This document shows positions 16,423-25,091 of a stretch of 64,000 nucleotides of DNA, piece by piece (position 1 is the first letter of the stretch; the number at the start of each line of letters is the position of its first letter). The notes under the pieces are model-generated. The model ran no database searches. It was given only the letters and a program-made list of their open reading frames with translations, and was not told the origin of the DNA. The stretch covers positions 4,464,001 through 4,528,000 of the forward strand of contig NZ_CP018016.1 in NCBI RefSeq assembly GCF_000280495.2, given 5' to 3'. This DNA comes from Kosakonia radicincitans DSM 16656. GTDB lineage: Bacteria > Pseudomonadota > Gammaproteobacteria > Enterobacterales > Enterobacteriaceae. The translations under genes were made by a program, and so were the position numbers.

Positions 16423-17486
16423 GATTGGGGAACCTTTTTATATTTTTCTCTTAAATCCTCTGATGACAAACCAAAGGAGTGGGCGCTAAACCGCGCTTGA
16501 TAGTGCGCGAGAAGTATCGGCACCCGACAGACAAAAAAGGCCAGCAGCCCCAGTTCAGGCATAACCCGGTGCGCGCTCATGACGCTGGCAATTAAAAAAT
16601 CGACATTGGGTTGCAGCCCGCTGTTGTCCGAAATGGCACGGGCAAGTGCACTGAAGGGCCGCATCAACATGTGAAAGCGTGAAAAGAAGAAATCGACCCG
16701 GACATCATTGCGCATGATTGGATGACCAAACCCCGGCCAGGGCTTGTCCTTGCAGTAATGGTTTGCCGCGGCATCAATATTCCCTTTTTCAACATCATCA
16801 ATGACGCTGGACAGCCTCATGATCGCATATTTACAGGCGCCCATATGCGCAGGCCCGGTGGCACAAAACCCACCGATTAATGCAGAAATAACATCGCTCT
16901 TGGTACTGGCAATAAACCTTACCGTGGTGGTAGTAGGCGTCACAATACCAAACCCGCCCAACAGCAGAGACATAAACCGGCAACGCGCCTCATCATCCAG
17001 GCCGGAAGAGGCCGCCTTACCGGTTAACGCTAACCAAAAATAGTGTTCAAAACTTTTGCAATTTTCGATCGCCGGTAAATCAATAAATGACTCCGAGGAA
17101 CGCGTCAGCGAAATAATCCACGGCATAAGCAAGATAATTTTCAGACAGTCGTCAGCGTTTACCGGTGCCATAACCTTACACTGTGCCGCCGACACTTCAA
17201 CTTGCGACAATAACATCATAAATCGCTGCATTAAGGTCAGTGATGGCAATGCGTTGATCAGTTGATGCATCGCTTTAATTTTCGTTACAGGGTCCGTTTG
17301 TTTCAGTTCGGTGCTGGCGCTCTGAATAAGCCGATCCATCTGTTCTTCATTAACGAGGCTGCCGGTCAGTGCAAACCAGGCATTCTGCAAATAACGGTTT
17401 GCATCGGCAATGTCGATCAAATTGCATCCACGAATAAACAACACGTTATTATCTAAATCATAATTATCAATAACATCATCTGACAT
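16413..17486 (-). CDS. Citrate-synthase-like enzyme with altered active site
   Basis: A 357-residue protein with the citrate synthase fold. Conserved landmarks are IAST near 192, GPAHMGACKYAIM (His214, the position of the oxaloacetate/enol His in GPLHGGAN), PGFGHPIM (His255) and NVDF with Asp296, the catalytic Asp. The first catalytic His of real citrate synthases (in ADHE) aligns with Gly180 in LLLGGFGIVTPTTTT, so classical acetyl-CoA enolisation is doubtful. Located between the dehydratase and the nicotianamine-synthase-like gene, it may join an acyl thioester to a 2-oxoacid, or cleave such a product. Not a housekeeping gltA: too short, divergent, and inside a biosynthetic operon. Confidence 0.75.
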   Translation of the reverse strand: MSDDVIDNYDLDNNVLFIRGCNLIDIADANRYLQNAWFALTGSLVNEEQMDRLIQSASTELKQTDPVTKIKAMHQLINALPSLTLMQRFMMLLSQVEVSAAQCKVMAPVNADDCLKIILLMPWIISLTRSSESFIDLPAIENCKSFEHYFWLALTGKAASSGLDDEARCRFMSLLLGGFGIVTPTTTTVRFIASTKSDVISALIGGFCATGPAHMGACKYAIMRLSSVIDDVEKGNIDAAANHYCKDKPWPGFGHPIMRNDVRVDFFFSRFHMLMRPFSALARAISDNSGLQPNVDFLIASVMSAHRVMPELGLLAFFVCRVPILLAHYQARFSAHSFGLSSEDLREKYKKVPQSWL

Positions 17487-17489
17487 GAT

Positions 17490-18299
17490 TTACTCCTGTT
17501 GCTCCGGCGACAGGCGGTAGAGCCTGATGTTGACATTATTGAGCGTGGTTTTGGCGATAAACTGCTCAGCCATTTCATCAGCATTCAGATATCCTGACTC
17601 ATAAAGAAAGTTAGGTTCCCGCTCGATCACATCGACCGTTTTGGTGATCGTTTTTTTAATGGCAGCGTAGAGGTTTTTCTTATTCATAATGGAAGAGGAC
17701 AAAATGATCACATCCATATCCTTATAATCAAACGCTTCTCCTGGCTGGCATAAAAAACGAACGCGATGCGCCTCCACGTCTTTAGGTATACGCCAGCAAT
17801 CGAAAACATTTTGCGCCTGCGCTACCGCATCCTGAATAATATCCAGCGCGGTTATTTGACATGCTGAATATTTTGCCCACATCAGCACGCTGGTTGGCAT
17901 CGGCCCGCAACCCACATGACAAATATTTTCCGCATCACTGCGGATAAGCGCCCTTTCTGCATTGTAGAGTTGGCGATAAAAATCGATAAACTTATTTCTG
18001 TTATTGCTGATACTCTCAAGCTCAGATTGCGGGATCGCCAGGCGCCTGGACATCATTCCTGACATTTGCTCTTCATATTTCATTTCATAGTCGAGCGCTT
18101 TACGATCCAGTTCCGCAAGAAGATCCTTGTGGGTATCAATAAAGGTATTAAAAACGGCGGCATCCTCTCTGCGTGCAGCAGAAAATTGCATACTGATATG
18201 CTGGAGCCTGTCGTAAAAATCCATAGAAAAGAGTGAATGCTCATCAATCGGATGCGAATTCACTAACACAATTTCATGAAGCAAGTGATCAAGTTGCAT
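17490..18299 (-). CDS. Nicotianamine-synthase-like SAM-dependent enzyme
   Basis: A 269-residue protein whose Rossmann core opens with ICHVGCGPMPTSVLMWAKY near residues 126-144, closely echoing the GSGPLP(L)TSI signature of nicotianamine synthase and the CntL-type metallophore enzymes. Those enzymes transfer the aminobutyrate part of SAM rather than methyl. A helical N-terminal cap precedes the core, as in that family. The start is ATG at 18299, in a TAATG overlap with the upstream stop and 8 nt after GGAG; an in-frame ATG at 18335 lies well inside the neighbour. A plain methyltransferase role cannot be excluded. Its presence in a fatty-acid/polyketide style operon is unusual. Confidence 0.68.
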   Translation of the reverse strand: MQLDHLLHEIVLVNSHPIDEHSLFSMDFYDRLQHISMQFSAARREDAAVFNTFIDTHKDLLAELDRKALDYEMKYEEQMSGMMSRRLAIPQSELESISNNRNKFIDFYRQLYNAERALIRSDAENICHVGCGPMPTSVLMWAKYSACQITALDIIQDAVAQAQNVFDCWRIPKDVEAHRVRFLCQPGEAFDYKDMDVIILSSSIMNKKNLYAAIKKTITKTVDVIEREPNFLYESGYLNADEMAEQFIAKTTLNNVNIRLYRLSPEQQE

Positions 18300-19507
18300 T
18301 AGCATGACTCCCTTGTGTCGCAAACCAGCAGACATTTCCCTCTGGGTGAAAAAAGCAGAGCGTTATACTCAACAACGGTGAGATTGATATGTCCCCGGTT
18401 TTTCATATAGGCTTCATAAATATCCGGCAAATGACAGATTTCGTTCTCCAGCCCGGACAAATCAGAGGCATGAGATAATCCGCAGCAGATTTTAATATCC
18501 ATGATTTCTTGTCTCTCAGCGGATAACGACAAGACGATTTGAACAATCGCCTCAGGCAATCGTTGATTAATCATTCTGGCTATTTTTTCATGGCTAATCA
18601 GATTGCCCATGAAATTAAAATCTATCGCGTTGCGTTTAATACCCTGAAAATAGAGTTGATTATTTTCAACGGATAATTTGCCCATATCCCCTACCGGATA
18701 TCTGACAAGTTTACGTGAGGCATCCGGGTCCAGCGACGTGACCAATAGCCCTTTTTTATCGTCATATTCAAAGAAGAAGTCATCGCTGAACAGCAGATAT
18801 TTATTATGATGCCCCTCGACAGACATCCCAATGAAACCGCACTCCGACAGGCCGTACAAACCGATTATCCGCAGGTCATCGCCCAGTACCTCGCGCAGAT
18901 ACTTTTCATGCGCGGCCAACATCGGTTCACCGGTAAAGACCACTTTTTTAATGGCCAGCGGAACCCCAAGCCGGAACATGGTTTCCACAAACTGAACGAG
19001 AGTGGCCGGCACACCAAACAGCGTCGAGAGCTGAATTTCGGCCAGAAAATCGAAATGATTCTTCTGCAGCAATGCAATATCGCCGACCGGAACCACATGC
19101 GCGCGACAATGTTTTAAAATTTCACACGCCGAATAGTGTAAGGATGAAAACAGGTTAATCGTAAAGAGGTTACCAACGACGTCTCCGGCGGAAAAAACCT
19201 GCCGTGACCGCAGGTTATGAATTAAATTGTGCTCCGATGCGCTGACCGCGTCCTTGCTGGATTTTAAACGGACGCTGATCATTTTCATCGCCCCGGTGGT
19301 GCCGCTTGTGGCGCCAAGCAGCATCGGTATTTGTTCAGCCGCAGGGTCCCGCTGCGTCAAAGAACCACTGTCGCCAGTGGTTGAATAAACGTGGGAACTC
19401 ATCCTGACTGAATCACGGAAGGCCGTATAATCGAATGCCTGGCATCCGGTGATTGCCGTAATCCGCGGTTGCATTTTTGCATACATCTCAGCGCAGCAAT
19501 AATCCAT
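18299..19507 (-). CDS. PaaK-like adenylate-forming acyl ligase
   Basis: A 402-residue adenylate-forming enzyme of the phenylacetate-CoA ligase type. The P-loop-like core GATSGTTGAMKMISV is near residues 66-80, GLYGLSECG near 215 and the YPVGDMG aspartate near 265. The C-terminal catalytic lysine is probably in SPRGK near 388. It would activate a carboxylic acid as an acyl-AMP and pass it to CoA or to the cluster's ACP. A second, unrelated-looking adenylating enzyme is encoded at 20921, so two different acids, or an acid and an amino acid, may be loaded. Overlaps the following gene by one base. Confidence 0.82.
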   Translation of the reverse strand: MDYCCAEMYAKMQPRITAITGCQAFDYTAFRDSVRMSSHVYSTTGDSGSLTQRDPAAEQIPMLLGATSGTTGAMKMISVRLKSSKDAVSASEHNLIHNLRSRQVFSAGDVVGNLFTINLFSSLHYSACEILKHCRAHVVPVGDIALLQKNHFDFLAEIQLSTLFGVPATLVQFVETMFRLGVPLAIKKVVFTGEPMLAAHEKYLREVLGDDLRIIGLYGLSECGFIGMSVEGHHNKYLLFSDDFFFEYDDKKGLLVTSLDPDASRKLVRYPVGDMGKLSVENNQLYFQGIKRNAIDFNFMGNLISHEKIARMINQRLPEAIVQIVLSLSAERQEIMDIKICCGLSHASDLSGLENEICHLPDIYEAYMKNRGHINLTVVEYNALLFSPRGKCLLVCDTRESC

Positions 19508-19513
19508 GATGGC

Positions 19514-20176
19514 TCAGGCCTTTTTAATAAAAATTTCACAGCCCAGGGCAGCAAGACCTTCTCCGCGCGTCACTGTCCAGCTTATCCCGTCAAGATCGCA
19601 GCAGTGCATAAGCGCGGTAAGACTCGCCAGCGTGAATTTTTCTTCGGTGGACATATCCGTCACGCCACACTCACTACGTGATTGATTAAAAACACCCAGT
19701 GCGGTTTCTTCTGCATCGGCCAGCGGCTCATGGATAATAATGCGCCCGCCGCGATCCAGAACACGGCACAGCTCCTGCAACCCTTTTGCAGGTTCAGCCC
19801 AGTGATGAATGACGGAGCGGGCATAGATCATTGAAAATGAATTATCGGGAAACGGTAAATTACTGACGCTGGCTTCAACAATGTTGAATACATGCTGGCA
19901 TTTCAACTCTGTACATTTTTTAACGCAAAAACGCACCATGCGCGGATCAATATCAACCCCATAAAAGGAGTAATCAGTGAGTTTTTGCGACTGGAACAGG
20001 TCGAAAAGCATGTGGCCGGTTCCCATACCAATGTCCAGAATTTTTTTCCTCGGCGAAGTAATACTGGATGCTTCTTCCAGAATCCTTTCCTTTAAATACT
20101 CGTTCCACGGTGATGTACCTTCTGTCGCGTAAGTTTCATAGTGTTCAGGTGTGATATCTACCAGCAAATCGTTCAT
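19514..20176 (-). CDS. Class I SAM-dependent methyltransferase
   Basis: A 220-residue methyltransferase with the SAM-binding motif KILDIGMGTGHMLFDLF near residues 44-60, the acidic post-I residue in YGVDIDPRM, and the post-II segment FSMIYARSVIHHWAEP of UbiE/Methyltransf_11 proteins. The gene is preceded by AAGGA 8 nt before the ATG. It probably methylates a cluster intermediate or shunt. Only 6 bp separate it from the PaaK-like gene; 51 bp separate it from the PPTase gene upstream, the longest gap inside the operon. Confidence 0.85.
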   Translation of the reverse strand: MNDLLVDITPEHYETYATEGTSPWNEYLKERILEEASSITSPRKKILDIGMGTGHMLFDLFQSQKLTDYSFYGVDIDPRMVRFCVKKCTELKCQHVFNIVEASVSNLPFPDNSFSMIYARSVIHHWAEPAKGLQELCRVLDRGGRIIIHEPLADAEETALGVFNQSRSECGVTDMSTEEKFTLASLTALMHCCDLDGISWTVTRGEGLAALGCEIFIKKA

Positions 20177-20227
20177 ACCAATATTCCTTAAATATATTGA
20201 TGGCTATGCCACAGGATTGTTAAAAAG

Positions 20228-20905
20228 TTAACCGGGTATTGCGACGCTCATCTCTTCATGTAACAGATCATCTAAAATGATTGATATTAAAGATGCATCC
20301 AGCAAAACGACGGTTATTACGGATTGTTCAAGGTAATAGCAGTTACAAATAAACGTCCTTCCCTTAAATTCAGGTACTTTGCCAACATAGCGGAAAACGC
20401 ATCTCACCCGATTATGTGCAACTAATAAATAATCATTGATATCAAAAGTACATGCCGAAATGGCGCACAATGCCTTATACAGACTCTCCATACAGCTGAA
20501 TATCGTGGTGCATAAACGGTTGTCCGGCGCCTGCTCCAGCGAGAAACGGGCATATTTTTCACAATAATTCAGCATAAATGGCCTTGGTGCTTTCGCCTTT
20601 TCGATAAACTCGATATCAATCCCGACAGAATGAATCCGCGGATCATTATTCACCAACATAACGCTTTCATTCCGTCCATGGCTTACGGAACTGTGGGCCA
20701 TATCGACGCCAGACAAAATCCTGTTAAATATATCGACAAAAATCACTCTGGCCATTTCACGGCACAATATCTTTTCCGCTGTACGCGTTGTTGAGACCGG
20801 CAAATAGCGATGAAGCCTGTCGACATTTAAATAAGCGGCATAAAAAGAGTGACTCACAATGCACAGATAGTTGTTTGCATGACGATTAACATACACTTTA
20901 TTCAT
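20228..20905 (-). CDS. 4'-phosphopantetheinyl transferase, Sfp/EntD superfamily
   Basis: A 225-residue enzyme that would install the phosphopantetheine arm on the cluster's carrier protein. Diagnostic motifs are SHGRNE near 75, the magnesium pair in SVGIDIE (Asp97, Glu99) and FSCMESLYKA (Glu140, Lys144). The usual first Lys of KES is Met139, but the metal-binding Glu and second Lys are kept. A dedicated PPTase inside the operon suggests that the ACP is poorly served by the host AcpS or EntD. It lies 15 bp after the adenylating enzyme gene. Confidence 0.78.
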   Translation of the reverse strand: MNKVYVNRHANNYLCIVSHSFYAAYLNVDRLHRYLPVSTTRTAEKILCREMARVIFVDIFNRILSGVDMAHSSVSHGRNESVMLVNNDPRIHSVGIDIEFIEKAKAPRPFMLNYCEKYARFSLEQAPDNRLCTTIFSCMESLYKALCAISACTFDINDYLLVAHNRVRCVFRYVGKVPEFKGRTFICNCYYLEQSVITVVLLDASLISIILDDLLHEEMSVAIPG

Positions 20906-20920
20906 GCCACGACTCTTACC

Positions 20921-22327
20921 CTATACTGCACATTTTATCTTCCCTGTTTTTGTCGTAGCGATTTCTCTGACATTTATTCTGAATGCATACTGATACCATT
21001 TATCTGACAATAGCTTGGTGATTGTCTTTATCTGCGCACTGCTCGCGGACATATCAAGATTGAGATAAAGATCGCCGTTCTGCGCTTTTGAAAAATAGTG
21101 TCGCAGGCATCCGGCATTCTTCACAATATCATTTGAAATAAGCTGAACCGGAATAAACTTGCCGTTGTGTTTGAATTCATTCACCGCTCTGGCAATCCAG
21201 TAATAGCATTCGGCTTCATCTTTCACAAACAGATCGCCGGAATCAAACCATTCCGCTCGCGGCTTTAATTGCAGGTAGCTATCGACATAGCCATCACAAG
21301 CGAAAGGCGTTTTATAAAACATCCGGCACACTGAATCAGACGCCTCCACATCGACGGGACGCAAATCAATTTTGATGCTATCCGTCATGACCTTACCGGG
21401 CGCTACAACGCCATATTTGCTGGTTTTTTCAATATCACCTGGCGACCGAATCCCATTATGAAACAAGCGCGGCCCGGATTCGGTCTGGCCGAAGTTATTC
21501 CACAATGTATTGCAAGATGAAAGGATGCTCGCTGCCTGCACGGTAAGCAGACGATCGGATGCATTCAGGATATTTTTTACATGAATTCGGCTTTTGGTAA
21601 AAATTTCGCTGACTGGCAGCATCCAGTCACCGATTAAAGGCAAATTGGTAATGCTGTAGTGTGAAACAAGTTCACCAATATTGCTGATGTGGAATTTTTC
21701 AAATACCAGTCTACTTTCCGATAAAAATGCACACAGCATGGTTGAGAGACCATACATATACTGCACCGGAAAATAACACAATGAGCGATCTTCATTGCCG
21801 AGCTTGAGATACTGGCTCACCGCACATGCGTTTTCAATCAGTGTATTTTCATGATACTGGATCAGCTTAGGCGTACTGGTTGTTCCGGAGGTGCAAAAAT
21901 AAAAACGCGCACACGTATACTCAGTAAAACCATCAAGCTTCTCGCTCGCAAGCGTCGAACAGCGGTCAAATGAGATATTAATCCGCTGGTTTATCGTATT
22001 AATATCCCTGACTTCATTGCTCATAACCAAAGCCGCAATACAATCTGTATCAACCAGCATATCAACAATGTCAAGGTCATGAATATTGACTATCCAGGCT
22101 TTCAACCTGAGCGCAGAAGCAACAAAATAGCTGATCATGCCTTCGAAATTATTTCTAATCACAAAAACAAAAAGCTTATTTTGTTCCGCCTGCGGGCGAT
22201 GACGAAAATATCTGACCACGCTACTGGCACAACCCTTTGTCAGCATGGTGACATCATCTGACGAATATTGACTGTCATGACAAATTACTTGCCAGTTTCT
22301 TTCTAATAAGGAATGCATTGTTAGCAT
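20921..22327 (-). CDS. AMP-dependent acyl/aryl ligase (adenylation enzyme)
   Basis: A 468-residue stand-alone adenylation enzyme. The A3 motif FCTSGTTSTPKLI is near residue 150, A5 NNFGQTESG near 283, A7 WFDSGDLF near 362, and the C-terminal A10 lysine in TTKTGKIK near 463. It is therefore catalytically complete, but somewhat short for the family because of a compact N-terminus. It likely activates a starter acid and loads it on the ACP of this operon. The adenylation pocket is too divergent for me to predict the substrate. Confidence 0.85.
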   Translation of the reverse strand: MLTMHSLLERNWQVICHDSQYSSDDVTMLTKGCASSVVRYFRHRPQAEQNKLFVFVIRNNFEGMISYFVASALRLKAWIVNIHDLDIVDMLVDTDCIAALVMSNEVRDINTINQRINISFDRCSTLASEKLDGFTEYTCARFYFCTSGTTSTPKLIQYHENTLIENACAVSQYLKLGNEDRSLCYFPVQYMYGLSTMLCAFLSESRLVFEKFHISNIGELVSHYSITNLPLIGDWMLPVSEIFTKSRIHVKNILNASDRLLTVQAASILSSCNTLWNNFGQTESGPRLFHNGIRSPGDIEKTSKYGVVAPGKVMTDSIKIDLRPVDVEASDSVCRMFYKTPFACDGYVDSYLQLKPRAEWFDSGDLFVKDEAECYYWIARAVNEFKHNGKFIPVQLISNDIVKNAGCLRHYFSKAQNGDLYLNLDMSASSAQIKTITKLLSDKWYQYAFRINVREIATTKTGKIKCAV

Positions 22328-22337
22328 GATGTCTGCC

Positions 22338-23624
22338 TTACAGATATTTTGGATTTCCTAAAACCAGACTGCCTGCGCCACCGCCCATACCAAATGAGTT
22401 TTTCAATGCGTATTTAAGCGGCCGGTGCTGATGCTCATTCACAAGTTCAATGCCATCGGGTAATTGCGGATCGGGTTCATCGCAATTCAAAATTTTGGGT
22501 AAGAGATCATGCTGAAATGAAACCAGCACGCCCAGAATTTCCATCGCCCCGGCAGCCGCAATCAGGTGCCCGTGATACGATTTCGTCGCCACAATCGCCG
22601 GATTGTGCTCACCAAATACTTTTCTGATTGCGCTGGCTTCGTGCTGGTCATTTTGTAATGTTGATGTTCCATGCGTATTCACAAAGTCAATCGTATTACG
22701 GTCAACCCCTGCATGTTCGATGGCCCGTTCCATCGACAATTGCATTTCCAGATCGTCTTGATGCGGCATCACAATATGCTGCGCGCAGAGTGCGCCGCCA
22801 TAACCCAATAAATAGGCCAGAGGCTTGTCCTGCCGCGCCAATACGCTGGATAGCTTTTCAATGACGAACAGCCCCGCGCCTTCTGCTAAGACAAATCCGC
22901 TGCGGTGCCGATCGAAAGGCCGCGAACGCGCGGTGCCACAATAGTGTTCATCGGTCGAGATCACCCCCATTCCTTCTAATCGCGCAAGGTTCAACGGCGT
23001 GACTTTGGCTGAAACACCGCCGCAAATTGCCGCTTTAATTTCGCCGCTGCGGATAGCTCGCATAGCCAGGCCGATACTTTGCGTTGAAGCCGAGCAGAGG
23101 CCTAAATGCGCGAAGCTGAGACCCGCAAAGGGGATGATTTCATGTATCGCTTTCAGAACAGCGGTGGTATCAAGATCGAGAAAATCACCAATTTTAAAAT
23201 GCTCCAGCGCAGCATCGACCAGGCATTGCTTATCCGCATCAGCAGGAACTTTTTCCGAAAAACCGATGCACTGTTCAATATCGATCGCCGGCTCGTCGAT
23301 TCCCACGATGCAGCCAATTTCTTCCGCAGAATAATATGTCTGTAGCCGCAGCCGATCGTGCAGGCGCTTTGCTGCTAATCCGGCGTAAAAAAGCTCGCCG
23401 TTTCTGAAGGGGCTTTTTTTAGGCCAGCTAATTGAGGCATTACCTTCAACAGGGATACCGGCTTCATGCGTCTGAAAATAGCGGTGATCAAACTTCTTTA
23501 TCTCCCGTATACCGCTTTTCTCATTCATAAAGCTGGCGTGAATTTCATCCAGATTGCTGCCTAATGGCGTGACCGCGCCATATGCACTGATACATAAAGT
23601 ATCTGCATCGAAATGGGTATTCAT
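22338..23624 (-). CDS. Beta-ketoacyl-ACP synthase, FabF/KS-alpha type
   Basis: A condensing enzyme of 428 residues, full length for FabF-type synthases. The catalytic set is complete: Cys177 in LGLCSASTQSIG, His318 in VNTHGTSTLQND, and Lys348/His353 in KSYHGHLIAAAG. The C-terminal glycine loop is SFGMGGGAGSLVLG. It would extend an acyl chain with malonyl-ACP. The partner at 23638 looks like the same fold without the nucleophile, so the two probably form a KS/chain-length-factor heterodimer, as in aryl-polyene and type II polyketide systems. Confidence 0.92.
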   Translation of the reverse strand: MNTHFDADTLCISAYGAVTPLGSNLDEIHASFMNEKSGIREIKKFDHRYFQTHEAGIPVEGNASISWPKKSPFRNGELFYAGLAAKRLHDRLRLQTYYSAEEIGCIVGIDEPAIDIEQCIGFSEKVPADADKQCLVDAALEHFKIGDFLDLDTTAVLKAIHEIIPFAGLSFAHLGLCSASTQSIGLAMRAIRSGEIKAAICGGVSAKVTPLNLARLEGMGVISTDEHYCGTARSRPFDRHRSGFVLAEGAGLFVIEKLSSVLARQDKPLAYLLGYGGALCAQHIVMPHQDDLEMQLSMERAIEHAGVDRNTIDFVNTHGTSTLQNDQHEASAIRKVFGEHNPAIVATKSYHGHLIAAAGAMEILGVLVSFQHDLLPKILNCDEPDPQLPDGIELVNEHQHRPLKYALKNSFGMGGGAGSLVLGNPKYL

Positions 23625-23637
23625 TATGATCCTTTCC

Positions 23638-24702
23638 TCAGCTTTTAATTAACCAAATGTTCCCGATACCATAATTGATACCAGCGCCATTCAGCATGAC
23701 CCTGGCTCCTGAAGGAATAGCGGGATCATTAAGGCAGCATAAAATATCCAGGATATTATTGAGTTTCCCGGTGTAACCGGTTTTCGCTTTATAATTGATA
23801 ACCCTTGCCCGGGGGAAAAATTTCTCTAGCGCAGAATACTCAGCTATTTTTTGTGCGCGAATACCGTTGTTATAACTGATAATAACATCGGGTTCTCCCT
23901 GTTGTATCCGCTGTTTGCCCAACAAACGTTCCCAGTCCTCTTGTTCAAACCTGACTTTGGGGCAGTAGTGAACAGTGACAGAGGTTAATTCAGCCAGCGC
24001 ATTGCGGCTGTCATTGTCTAAAGACATCACCGCCGCCCCCCAACTGGGGATAATACCGGACGCATCCGTAGCATTTTGCCGGATTTCACCAAACTTTTTA
24101 AAAACGGCCAGGCTATCGAAGGTCAGCATATTTGCCGCGCTCACCACCATTGCCCCTTCTTTTGCCGTTGAATTAACGATGTCAGCCCAGGCCAGTTTTA
24201 ATGCCACCAGGCCACTTAACGATGCGGCGCGTAACGGTGTACCTTCCTCATGGTCACGTAATAATTTTGAGGTGTGATACAGCACATTAGTTGGCAGTAA
24301 TCTCAGCATATCAAGAGGATTATTCATCTCTTTATATTGCTGGATATGTTTCCAGACTGAACCATCATCGTTGTATTTACGGCAAATTTCAAAAAGCGTA
24401 GTAAAACTGTGCTCCTCACTGTCACATGCCGTATAAAGAAAGGCTTTTGCATGCTCGTCGAGGCACGCTTTGCTTTTAAAATCGATCAGCGCATTGATCG
24501 CCATTTTTGACATTGAGTTCAGTACTGAGCAGTCCTCTCTGCTGACCCACTTTTTTTCCACCACCGATGGTGTCGAAAAACTGTAGTAGTCCAGATCATG
24601 GGGGTTAATTTCCCCCGCGGTGGCCAGTAACTGGCTCAGCGCCGCACTATTGGTGGCAAATTGCTGATGCACACCATAGTTTTTTATATAGACCTTTTCC
24701 AT
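23638..24702 (-). CDS. Cys-less ketosynthase homologue, chain-length-factor-like
   Basis: A 354-residue thiolase-fold protein related to ketosynthases but without the nucleophile. Where active enzymes have a Cys-Ser-x-G element, this reads LRAASLSGLVALKLAW (residues 158-172), with Ala160/Ser161. The KSxxGH motif has become KTGYTGKLNNIL near 310. Such proteins (CLF, KS-beta) pair with an active KS and set chain length. It is about 70 residues shorter than the active partner. Start: the ATG at 24702 overlaps the ACP stop as TGATG and follows AGG; a GTG one codon earlier is possible. Confidence 0.72.
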   Translation of the reverse strand: MEKVYIKNYGVHQQFATNSAALSQLLATAGEINPHDLDYYSFSTPSVVEKKWVSREDCSVLNSMSKMAINALIDFKSKACLDEHAKAFLYTACDSEEHSFTTLFEICRKYNDDGSVWKHIQQYKEMNNPLDMLRLLPTNVLYHTSKLLRDHEEGTPLRAASLSGLVALKLAWADIVNSTAKEGAMVVSAANMLTFDSLAVFKKFGEIRQNATDASGIIPSWGAAVMSLDNDSRNALAELTSVTVHYCPKVRFEQEDWERLLGKQRIQQGEPDVIISYNNGIRAQKIAEYSALEKFFPRARVINYKAKTGYTGKLNNILDILCCLNDPAIPSGARVMLNGAGINYGIGNIWLIKS

Positions 24703-25091
24703 CACGCGACCTGCGTCTTAACGGCTGATATTTGTTGGTTGATATAGTTCAGCGTGAAATAGGAGTAGAGCTCCTTGAACTGAATTTTTTTATCAACCGC
24801 GTCTGCTCCTTTTAAGCCCAGCAGATTGTTGATTTCAGTAAGGCCTTTGCTGGTCCACTCTTTGGTATCAAATGAGTAGTAATCTTCTGTAGTCGCCCAT
24901 TTATTTACCGGCCAAAGGCTTTCAGGGCTAACGTCAACTTTGAAGTGTTTTTTTAACTCGAAGGCAAAATCAATATAATCAATCGAGGTCATCCCGTAAT
25001 CAGAGAACAATGACTTGTTCGGATCAAGCTCTTCTGCTTCATCCAGGTACATGATATCTTTAAAAATCTGATTAATTGTTGAAATATACAT
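24702..25091 (-). CDS. Acyl carrier protein with C-terminal extension
   Basis: A 129-residue carrier protein. The phosphopantetheine attachment site is Ser36 in DYGMTSIDYIDFAFELKKHF, with the acidic helix II expected of ACPs. Typical ACPs have about 80 residues; this one has some 40 more at the C-terminus (from KGLTEINNLLG onward), which may be a docking element. It lies between the SDR and the KS pair with overlapping start and stop codons, as expected for the carrier on which the product is assembled. Confidence 0.85.
   Translation of the reverse strand: MYISTINQIFKDIMYLDEAEELDPNKSLFSDYGMTSIDYIDFAFELKKHFKVDVSPESLWPVNKWATTEDYYSFDTKEWTSKGLTEINNLLGLKGADAVDKKIQFKELYSYFTLNYINQQISAVKTQVA

Noticed and set aside
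16413..17486. Housekeeping gltA or prpC
   Set aside because: At 357 residues it is short for gltA, the ADHE histidine is missing, and the gene is embedded in a biosynthetic operon.
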